The notes under the pieces were generated by a model. It saw only the letters and a program-made list of their open reading frames with translations. It was not told the origin of the DNA and did not search any database. Source: Myroides sp. WP-1 (GTDB lineage Bacteria; Bacteroidota; Bacteroidia; Flavobacteriales; Flavobacteriaceae). Taken from it: a DNA stretch of 64,000 nucleotides. Below are positions 18,195-24,182 of this stretch, one piece after another (within the stretch, counting starts at the first letter, position 1; each line of letters begins with the position of its first letter). The stretch covers positions 1-64,000 of the forward strand of contig NZ_JACHTC010000015.1 in assembly GCF_014145635.1 (NCBI RefSeq). Direction: 5' to 3'. The position numbers and the translations under genes are program-made.

Positions 18195-19628
18195 ATGAAC
18201 GTAACTATATTATTATTAACGTTATTAGTTGGAGCATTTGCTACGTTTTTAGCAAATAAAACACTTGCCCCTAAAATTGCTTTGCTATTCGGGTTAGTCG
18301 CATTTGTAGAAACAATTGCCATCATTTGCCAACACAATTCAGGAGTAAATGCCGGTTTTACCACGCAATGGATCATGAATCCCAACATTCACATTGCCCT
18401 AAAAGCGGATGGATTAGCTTTAGCCCTTGTTTTATTAACAACGATGTTAACACCGCTAATCATTTTATCTTCTTTTGGAAATCACATTGAAAAATCAAAT
18501 CTATTCTACGGTCTAGTAATGTTCATGGCATTTGCTATGACAGGAACATTCTTAGCTGCAGACGGATTCTTATACTATATTTTCTGGGAGTTATCTTTAA
18601 TTCCAATCTACTTCATCGCTTTACTGTGGGGGAATGATACCTTCGAAGCACGTAAAAAAGCAATTTTCAAATTCTTTATTTACACGTTCGCAGGATCTTT
18701 ATTCATGTTGGTTGGTTTTATCTACTTATACCAAAAAGCAGGTAGCTTCTTACTTACAGATTTATACAAGGTAAGTTTAACAAGCCAAGAACAATACTGG
18801 ATTTTCCTAGCGTTCTTCTTAGCTTATGCAATTAAAATTCCCGTTTTTCCTTTCCATACTTGGCAGGCTTCTACTTATGAGAAAGCTCCTACGGTTGGAA
18901 CGATGCTTCTATCGGGGATTATGTTGAAAATGGGATTGTACTCAATCATCCGTTGGCAATTGCCTATTACGCCTTCAGCGGCGAAAGACTTAATGCCGAC
19001 AATTTTAGTATTGTGTATCATCGGTGTAGTATACGGATCGATCGTTGCGTTAAAACAAGTAAACATCAAGCGTTTCTTCGCTTATTCTTCTTTAGCACAC
19101 GTTGGTTTAATTGCTGCTGGTGCATATACTCTAACTTTAGATGGTTTGCTAGGTGCAGTATATCAAATGTTAGCCCATGGTTTCGTAATTGTAGGTTTAT
19201 TCTACGTTGCTGAAATCTTATACAACAGATTCGAAACTAGAGCGATTAACGAAATGGGAGGAATTCGCCAACAAGCGCCTCAATTCGCATCTCTATTCAT
19301 GATCTTACTATTTGCTTCTATTGGTCTACCAGGAACATTTAGTTTTATCGGTGAGTTTAGCTTGCTTTTCGGTCTATCGCAAATCAATATCTGGTACGCG
19401 ATCATCGGAGGAACAAGTATTATTTTCGGTGCCTTCTATATGTTGCGCATGTTCCAAAGATCTATGTTAGGTGAAACGAATGCCAAAGTATTTACTGACG
19501 TAACGTTAAACGAAAAAATTGTTTTAGGTGTTTTAGTCATCACGGTAATTTTCCTTGGTGTTTACCCTAAACCAATTACTGATTTAATTACGCCAAGTTT
19601 GGTTGAAATCGTATCCTATATTAAATAA
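18195..19628 (+). CDS. nuoM: NADH-quinone oxidoreductase subunit M
   Basis: A 477-residue antiporter-like proton channel subunit with about 14 helices. The conserved acidic site is FWELSLIPIYF (around 131-141), and the lysine region is AYAIKIPVFPFHTWQASTYEKAP. The pattern SLAHVGLIAAGAYTL and the broken-helix region are also in place. The gene ends 48 bp before nuoN, the widest gap in the operon after nuoF-nuoG. Confidence 0.96.
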   Translation: MNVTILLLTLLVGAFATFLANKTLAPKIALLFGLVAFVETIAIICQHNSGVNAGFTTQWIMNPNIHIALKADGLALALVLLTTMLTPLIILSSFGNHIEKSNLFYGLVMFMAFAMTGTFLAADGFLYYIFWELSLIPIYFIALLWGNDTFEARKKAIFKFFIYTFAGSLFMLVGFIYLYQKAGSFLLTDLYKVSLTSQEQYWIFLAFFLAYAIKIPVFPFHTWQASTYEKAPTVGTMLLSGIMLKMGLYSIIRWQLPITPSAAKDLMPTILVLCIIGVVYGSIVALKQVNIKRFFAYSSLAHVGLIAAGAYTLTLDGLLGAVYQMLAHGFVIVGLFYVAEILYNRFETRAINEMGGIRQQAPQFASLFMILLFASIGLPGTFSFIGEFSLLFGLSQINIWYAIIGGTSIIFGAFYMLRMFQRSMLGETNAKVFTDVTLNEKIVLGVLVITVIFLGVYPKPITDLITPSLVEIVSYIK

Positions 19629-19676
19629 CAATTGAGATTCAGCTTATTCTGAAACCATCATTCCAAAATATAAAAG

Positions 19677-21062
19677 ATGAATACATTAATAGCAGTTGGA
19701 GTATTAGCGGTTATCGTTCTACTAGCAGAGATCATTAATTTGAGAAAATTAATCATCCCTGTAACAATTGTAGGACTAGTGGGAATTCTCGGTTACACGC
19801 TTTGCAATATTGACGTGGTGGAAGGCCACTACAACAATATGATTGTAACTACGAAATTTTCAAGCGCATTTTCTTCTTTATTTATTGCCCTAACCATCTT
19901 GTTAGTTGGCTTGAGTAAAGATTTTTATCAAACGCAATTTTCTAAAATATCAGACTATATTTCGTTGAAATTATTCTTGCTCATGGGTGCTATCTCCATG
20001 GTAAGCTTCGGAAATATGGCCATGTTTTTTGTGGGATTAGAAATTCTTTCTATTACCTTATACATTCTTTGTGGATCAGATCGTACGAATATCAAGAGTA
20101 ACGAATCTGCCATGAAATACTTCTTGTTAGGATCTTTTGCTTCAGGGGTAGTTCTATTCGGAATTGCTTTGATCTATGGTGCTACAGGATCTTTTGACTT
20201 GGCTCAAATTACCCAGTTAACAACAAGTAACCCTATGCCTGTTTGGTATGCTTTAGGGGTAACGATGGTGATTATCGGTATGTTGTTCAAAATAGCAGCC
20301 GTACCTTTCCACTTCTGGGCACCAGACGTGTACCAAGGAGCACCAAACCTAACTACTGCAATGATGAGTACGTTGGTAAAAGTAACCGCTGTAGCTACGT
20401 TATACAAAGTATCGATCAACTTGCTACACCAAATGCCTTCGCACTATACAACAGCAATCGTTGTTATTGCAATCTTAACTATGTCTGTGGGTAATATCAT
20501 GGCCTTACGTCAAGATAATATGAAACGTCTATTAGCTTACTCAGGTATTTCACATGCTGGATTTATGATGATGGCGTTGACCGCTTTAGGTAGTGCTACT
20601 CCAAATCTTTTCTACTATGCTACTTCATATGCTTTTGCAGGTATCGCTGCTTTTACGGTACTAACAATTGTAACAAAAGGAAAAGACAACGAACATATCA
20701 ATAACTTTAAAGGATTAGGCAAATCTAACCCTCTTTTAGCGGTTATCTTATCGGTTGCCTTATTATCTATGGGAGGTATTCCAATCTTCGCTGGTTTCTT
20801 CGGAAAATTCTTCTTATTCACAGAAGCAGTGAAAAACGGATTCATCACTTTAGTTATCTTCGGGGTAATCAACTCGTTTATCAGTATCTACTACTACTTA
20901 AAAATTATCATCTTGATGTTTGCTAAGCAGGGGGAAGAAACAGAGACAGAACCAACACCAATTCAAGTACCTCTATCCTACACCATCGTAGGTTTACTTG
21001 CAGTAGCTGCAGTAGTGGTATTCGGATTATGTCCTTCACTTGTTTTAGGACTCTTCTACTAA
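19677..21062 (+). CDS. nuoN: NADH-quinone oxidoreductase subunit N
   Basis: A 461-residue antiporter-like proton channel subunit, last gene of the operon. Conserved stretches include GLEILSITLYILCGSDRTN (around 122-140), a lysine helix in GMLFKIAAVPFHFWAPDVYQ, and AYSGISHAGFMMMAL. A terminator follows at 21095. All 14 subunits are therefore present in one transcription unit. Confidence 0.96.
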   Translation: MNTLIAVGVLAVIVLLAEIINLRKLIIPVTIVGLVGILGYTLCNIDVVEGHYNNMIVTTKFSSAFSSLFIALTILLVGLSKDFYQTQFSKISDYISLKLFLLMGAISMVSFGNMAMFFVGLEILSITLYILCGSDRTNIKSNESAMKYFLLGSFASGVVLFGIALIYGATGSFDLAQITQLTTSNPMPVWYALGVTMVIIGMLFKIAAVPFHFWAPDVYQGAPNLTTAMMSTLVKVTAVATLYKVSINLLHQMPSHYTTAIVVIAILTMSVGNIMALRQDNMKRLLAYSGISHAGFMMMALTALGSATPNLFYYATSYAFAGIAAFTVLTIVTKGKDNEHINNFKGLGKSNPLLAVILSVALLSMGGIPIFAGFFGKFFLFTEAVKNGFITLVIFGVINSFISIYYYLKIIILMFAKQGEETETEPTPIQVPLSYTIVGLLAVAAVVVFGLCPSLVLGLFY

Positions 21063-21094
21063 GAACAAATAAATAACAATTCAATAAATTACTC

Positions 21095-21134
21095 AAAGGC
21101 TAAGGATGCGACAACATCACTTAGCCTTTTTTTT
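21095..21134 (+). terminator. Intrinsic terminator of the nuo operon
   Basis: AAAGGCTAAG and CTTAGCCTTT pair across a 15-base loop, followed by a run of T. Confidence 0.85.
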
Positions 21135-21135
21135 G

Positions 21136-21170
21136 GTTATGAGTGATCTGTTATCGGTTATGAGTGATCC
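21136..21170 (+). repeat. GTTATGAGTGATC short repeat, locus 1
   Basis: Two copies of GTTATGAGTGATC separated by TGTTATCG start immediately behind the nuoN terminator. The same unit occurs twice behind the M13 peptidase terminator at 32680-32713. It is not part of any gene I can identify. Confidence 0.6.
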
Positions 21171-21346
21171 CTAAATCTGGTTAACTGTTGTTTGTATCAA
21201 CTGTACAACAAACAACTTACATCTCACTCTCTCACTACCTTCGTATCTTCTTAAACAATTCAAACCACTATTAAAAATCTCATTCAAAATTCAAATAACC
21301 AACTAATAAACAATAGGTTAAGTGATTTAAAAATTCTCAAACACTG

Positions 21347-21354
21347 TATATTTG
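21347..21354 (+). promoter_or_regulatory. -7 box of RNA-ORF unit 1
   Basis: TATATTTG, a full TAnnTTTG match. It ends five bases before CCTAAA. Units 2 (22312-22319, TATCTTTA) and 3 (23263-23270, TAGATTTA) have a related box at exactly the same distance from CCTAAA but end in A instead of G, so unit 1 may be the strongest promoter. No convincing -33 element is seen. Confidence 0.55.
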
Positions 21355-21359
21355 ATCTT

Positions 21360-21379
21360 CCTAAAGCAATAACATTATA
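21360..21379 (+). repeat. Private direct repeat, unit 1 (left copy)
   Basis: This 20-base segment matches the 20 bases at 21481-21500 over its centre (CAATAACA is shared) with a few mismatches. The pair brackets the structured RNA, and the right copy contains the ORF start codon. The corresponding pairs in units 2 and 3 have different sequences. Confidence 0.55.
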
Positions 21380-21396
21380 CTTCATAAAAGACTTTC

Positions 21397-21473
21397 CCGT
21401 AAGGCAAGGTGGCACATTCGGAAACTACTGCAATGCTGTTATTGGCATAGGACACCTAAACCTTACGGTTTTT
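21397..21473 (+). ncRNA. Three-way-junction RNA, copy 1
   Basis: Outer stem CCGTAAGG/CCTTACGG (21397-21404 with 21461-21468), a 2/3-base internal loop, then AGGTG/CACCT (21407-21411 with 21453-21457). Inside are hairpin P2 (GCA/TGC, carrying GGAAAC in the loop) and hairpin P3 (ATGC/GCAT). A one-base A linker separates P2 from P3, and AGGA leads back to the closing stem. A run of five T follows the outer stem, so the RNA could end there like a terminator. The sequence lies between promoter and start codon of the 81-codon ORF. It could be a leader (riboswitch or attenuator), a stand-alone small RNA, or both. I do not recognise the class. Confidence 0.75.
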
Positions 21474-21497
21474 ACACTATTCTTAAACAATAACAAT

Positions 21498-21743
21498 ATG
21501 AGTACAAAACCTCAACCCCACATGCTATCCAAAAACGATAGCCACAACTTAGCGCTGTTGCAAGAGCTGTATGACCTCAACCCCGATTTTGCCTCTTATG
21601 CGCAAAGTATCAACGCCTTGTTTTACTACTACGTTCAACATTGTACAGAAAACGCGGATGAATTCTTTCTCAATGCATCTGACGTTCATCAAGTTCTGGA
21701 AATCGTTCACACGCTACAAAAACTAAAGAAACCTAAAAATTAA
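21498..21743 (+). CDS. 81-residue protein of unknown function, copy 1
   Basis: I do not recognise this protein. It is 81 residues, soluble, without signal peptide, predicted mostly helical (LALLQELYDLNPDF, SINALFYYYVQHC, ASDVHQVLEIVHTL), and ends in a basic tail KLKKPKN. Codons match neighbouring genes. Copies 2 and 3 differ from it at 5 and 4 of 246 bases, mostly silent, showing either very recent duplication, gene conversion or strong constraint. The start ATG lies inside a direct repeat that also occurs before the structured RNA. Nothing in the sequence shows DNA binding, catalysis or secretion. Confidence 0.75.
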   Translation: MSTKPQPHMLSKNDSHNLALLQELYDLNPDFASYAQSINALFYYYVQHCTENADEFFLNASDVHQVLEIVHTLQKLKKPKN

Positions 21744-21751
21744 TCGTTCTC

Positions 21752-22232
21752 TTATGATGCATCATCTTCTAACATAAAAAGCAGCAATAAACCCAAGTCT
21801 ATTGGTGCTTTTCTATTTTTTGAAATATATTTAATCACATTCGATTGTATGATCTCTTTGTACGGAACATAATTGGTCTTCTGAAGCATGTCTATAATAG
21901 TATGATCAACATTAGATTTTATTCAAATTTCATCCATAACGTAAGACATACTAAATGAGTAGTTATCTTTCTTTTCCGTGTCAACAACATATTCTTTTGA
22001 ATCCGAATAGTTGAGATTACCTTCTTTTTTTAAAACAAAAAAATAAGAAAAAAGCATACTTCTTCCTTTCTCCAACTAAATGAGTCAATTAGGTGTATCT
22101 ATTTTTAGACATTGCATTTAATATTTCATCATCACAACTAGATCTATTAGCTACAATAACTGTATATCTTTCGCTTGCCATTTCTTCTTGAAAATGTTCA
22201 CCCATCCTTCTTTCTTTAAAAAAAGAAATCAA
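21752..22232 (-). pseudogene. Decayed convergent gene, copy A
   Basis: On the minus strand a frame of 160 codons can be traced from TTG 22232 (or from the internal ATG of MASERYTVIV) to TAA 21752, eight bases from the end of the sense ORF. Copy A has one extra A in a homopolymer (around 22111, giving 481 in place of 480 bases) and an in-frame TGA after SYVMDEI at 21923. Comparing with copy B reconstructs a protein of about 159 residues: NRSSCDDEILNAMSKIDTPN, then EYVVDTEKKDNYSFSMSYV, then VDHTIIDMLQKTNYVPYK, ending LLLLFMLEDDAS. The last part overlaps the sense terminator hairpin. No family recognised. Confidence 0.6.
21775..21812 (+). terminator. Terminator of RNA-ORF unit 1
   Basis: AAAGCAGCAATA pairs with TATTGGTGCTTT with one G-G mismatch, then T-run. 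Units 2 (22740-22777) and 3 (23690-23727) have the same hairpin. In unit 2 both arms changed together (AAAGCAGT/ACTGCTTT with inner AAACC/GGTTT), which keeps pairing. Confidence 0.7.
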
Positions 22233-22359
22233 AGCCTATAATCTCATTCACAATTCAAATAACTAACTAAAATACAGTGGATTAAAAGACAAAAAAACAA
22301 TATTAAGACATTATCTTTAGTACTCCTAAATTTCAAGTTTTACACCACAAAAAAAATTT

Positions 22360-22440
22360 GCCTGTAATTGGATGGTGGCGCTATTGGAAACAACCGCAAC
22401 GCTACTTGAAGCGTAGGACACCTAAACTTTACAGGCTTTT
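22360..22440 (+). ncRNA. Three-way-junction RNA, copy 2
   Basis: Outer stem GCCTGTAA/TTACAGGC (22360-22367 with 22429-22436) followed by TTTT. Inner stem is GGTG/CACC (22374-22377 with 22419-22422). P2 is GCG/CGC with TTG-GAAA-CAA, a GNRA-capped extension. P3 is ACGCT/AGCGT (22399-22403 with 22410-22414), then AGGA. Compared with copy 1 the outer stem, P2 and P3 carry paired changes. Its -7 box (TATCTTTA, 22312-22319) is one base off consensus. Direct repeats private to this copy lie around 22328-22343 and 22446-22461 (TTCAAGT in both). Confidence 0.75.
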
Positions 22441-22461
22441 ATATTTCCAAATTCAAGTATT

Positions 22462-22707
22462 ATGAGTCCAAAACCTCAACCCCACATGCTATCCAAAAAC
22501 GATAGCCACAACTTAGCGCTGTTGCAAGAGCTGTATGACCTCAACCCCGATTTTGCCTCTTATGCGCAAAGTATCAACGCCTTGTTTTATTACTACGTTC
22601 AACATTGTACTGAAAACGCGGATGAATTCTTTCTCAATGCATCTGACGTTCATCAAGTGCTGGAAATCGTTCACACGCAACAAAAACTAAAGAAACCTAA
22701 AAATTAA
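22462..22707 (+). CDS. 81-residue protein of unknown function, copy 2
   Basis: Same 81-residue protein as at 21498 with two amino-acid changes (Thr3 to Pro, and Leu to Gln in the HTLQKLKK segment, giving HTQQKLKK); the other differences are silent. The frame is intact, with the same leader arrangement (structured RNA, U-run, private direct repeat, ATG) and the same terminator. Function unknown. Retention of three intact reading frames next to decayed neighbours suggests that the protein is under purifying selection or has been homogenised recently. Confidence 0.75.
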   Translation: MSPKPQPHMLSKNDSHNLALLQELYDLNPDFASYAQSINALFYYYVQHCTENADEFFLNASDVHQVLEIVHTQQKLKKPKN

Positions 22708-22715
22708 TCGTTCTC

Positions 22716-23184
22716 TTATGATGCATCATCTTCTAACATAAAAAGCAGTAATAAACCGAGGTTTGCAACTGCTTTTTTATTTTTTGAAATATATTTAATC
22801 ACATTCGATTATATGACCCCTTTGTACGGAACATAATTGTTCTTCTGAAGCATATCTATAATAGTATGATCAACATTAGATTTTATTCAAATTTCATCCA
22901 TAACGTAAGACATACAAAACAAGTAGTTATCTTTCTTTTCCGTCTCAACAACATATTCTTTTGAATCCGAATAGTTGAGATTACCTTCTTTTTTTAAAAG
23001 AAAAAAGCATACTTCTTCCTTTCTCCAACAAAATGAGTGAATTAGGTGTATCTATTTTAGACATTGCATTCAATATTTCATCATCACAACTAAATCTATT
23101 AGTTACAATAACTGTATATCTTTCACTTGCCATTTCTTCTTGAAAATTATCACCAATCCTCCTTCCTTTAAAAAAAGAAATCAA
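22716..23184 (-). pseudogene. Decayed convergent gene, copy B
   Basis: Second copy of the minus-strand gene, in the same position relative to unit 2. The N-terminal two thirds of the frame are intact here (TTG 23184, reading FKGRRIGDNFQEEMASERYT), but an 11-base deletion (469 in place of 480 bases) shifts the frame after GRSMLFSFKKRR near 22985. It also has the same TGA as copy A (22887) and an extra TAA further on (CAA to TAA in the VI-SNVIKYIS segment). The different lesions show independent decay after duplication, with one shared earlier nonsense change. Confidence 0.6.
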
Positions 23185-23312
23185 AGCCTATAATCTCATT
23201 CACAATTCAAATAACTAACTAAAAAACAATCAGTTAATATTTTAAACTAGCAAAATTTATTTTAGATTTAATATTCCTAAATATTAACTTTATGACATTT
23301 GAACAAGATTCT

Positions 23313-23391
23313 ACCCATGTAGTAAGGTGACGGAATTGGAAACAACCGTAACGCTGTTAATAGCGTAGGACACCTACTCTGCATGGGTTTT
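23313..23391 (+). ncRNA. Three-way-junction RNA, copy 3
   Basis: Outer stem ACCCATGTAG/CTGCATGGGT (23313-23322 with 23379-23388), ten pairs with one G-U, then TTTT. Inner stem AGGTG/CACCT (23325-23329 with 23371-23375). P2 is ACGG/CCGT (23330-23333 with 23346-23349) capped by TTG-GAAA-CAA. P3 is ACGCT/AGCGT (23351-23355 with 23362-23366), then AGGA. Its private direct repeats are the clearest: 23273-23295 and 23395-23417 agree at 19 of 23 bases. The -7 box TAGATTTA is at 23263-23270. Confidence 0.75.
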
Positions 23392-23413
23392 AATATTCCT
23401 ATTTATTAACAAT

Positions 23414-23659
23414 ATGAGTACAAAACCTCAACCCCACATGCTATCCAAAAACGATAGCCACAACTTAGCGCTGTTGCAAGAGCTGTATGACCTCAACCCC
23501 GATTTTGCCTCTTATGCGCAAAGTATCAACGCCTTGTTCTATTACTACGTTCAACATTGTACAGAAAACGCGGACGAATTCTTTCTCAATGCATCTGACG
23601 TTCATCAAGTGCTGGAAATCGTTCACACGCTACAAAAACTAAAGAAACCTAAAAATTAA
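23414..23659 (+). CDS. 81-residue protein of unknown function, copy 3
   Basis: Protein identical to copy 1 (81 residues), differing only at silent positions. Intact frame behind RNA copy 3. Downstream the convergent gene has been lost except for its last 18 or so codons, which overlap the terminator. A 128-bp direct repeat starts within this tail. Function unknown. Confidence 0.75.
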   Translation: MSTKPQPHMLSKNDSHNLALLQELYDLNPDFASYAQSINALFYYYVQHCTENADEFFLNASDVHQVLEIVHTLQKLKKPKN

Positions 23660-23675
23660 TCGTTCTCTTATGATG

Positions 23676-23803
23676 CATCTACTAACGTAAAAAGCAGCAA
23701 TAAACCCAAGTCTATTGCTGCTTTTTTTATCTTATTAAAATGAGGATGTCCTCAAGCTATATATTTGTTATGAACATCCACAGTTTCCGCTCCCACAAGA
23801 GCC
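23676..23803 (+). repeat. 128-bp direct repeat, left copy
   Basis: Identical to 26829-26956 except for two bases near the left end. It contains the unit 3 terminator hairpin and the last 14 or so codons of the FeoB-associated gene (minus strand). The intact version of that gene is at the right copy, so the left copy is a truncated duplicate that marks a junction. Between the copies lie about 3.0 kb of foreign-looking DNA. Confidence 0.85.
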
Positions 23804-23817
23804 TCTACAACAATTTT

Positions 23818-24000
23818 TTAAACACCAAGATCCAACTGATTTTTTATCAAATTATAATATGTTTTTCTATTGGATATTAATTTATCATGATTCCCTAGTT
23901 CTACAACTTCTCCTTTTTCTAAAACTACTATTTGATCTGATTTCTTTACTGTGGATAATCTATGAGCAATTATAATAACAGTTTTAGTTTTTTTTTTTAA
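23818..24000 (-). pseudogene. C-terminal fragment of a peptide-type ABC exporter
   Basis: Minus-strand reading gives about 60 residues: [20 protein letters not shown], then [16 protein letters not shown], ending NQLDLGV and a stop. This is the end of an ABC ATPase with the H-loop histidine (AHRLSTV), typical of ABCB-like and peptidase-containing peptide exporters. The Walker A and B motifs and membrane domain are missing. The frame stops in a long T-tract at 23988-23998. Beyond it (24000-24060) a short frame [19 protein letters not shown] could be another fragment but is not assignable. It probably belonged with the receptor gene next to it. Confidence 0.75.
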
Positions 24001-24182
24001 TAAAATCTGGTCTGATATTCACATCCATTTTAGTACCAACAGTAAGATTAGCTAATTCTTAATAACTTCAATACGTATATTGACTATTTTTAAGTAACAA
24101 ATAGAATATATAATTAAATTAACTTGATCAAAGTTTTAATACATTAGATCCTTGTTGGTATTAGGTTTGCAAACATTCATTC

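Larger units (their letters stand above)
21277..23735 (+). repeat. Tandem array of three RNA-ORF units
   Basis: Three head-to-tail units about 950-964 bp apart. Each begins near the shared AATCTCATTC block (21277, about 22241 and about 23193) and contains in order a -7 box, a structured RNA with U-run, an 81-codon ORF and a terminator hairpin. Units 1 and 2 are followed by a minus-strand decayed gene; after unit 3 only its tail remains. The ORF segments are about 98% identical, while the RNA and leader segments have diverged strongly. This points to gene conversion or selection acting differently on the two parts. Confidence 0.9.

Noticed and set aside
21397..23391. Integron attC sites or a CRISPR array
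   Set aside because: The repeats are about 950 bp apart with coding units between, lack the RYYYAAC/GTTRRRY core sites, and there is no integrase, cas gene or spacer pattern.
21397..23391. Known riboswitch, hammerhead or HDV-like ribozyme
   Set aside because: I looked for hallmark strings (CTGANGA with GAAA, cobalamin box, c-di-GMP, TPP, SAM, fluoride) and none fits. The three-way junction alone is not enough for a class.
21397..23473. Retron RNA
   Set aside because: The outer stem could recall an a1/a2 pair, but the RNA is too short and no reverse transcriptase gene lies in the window.
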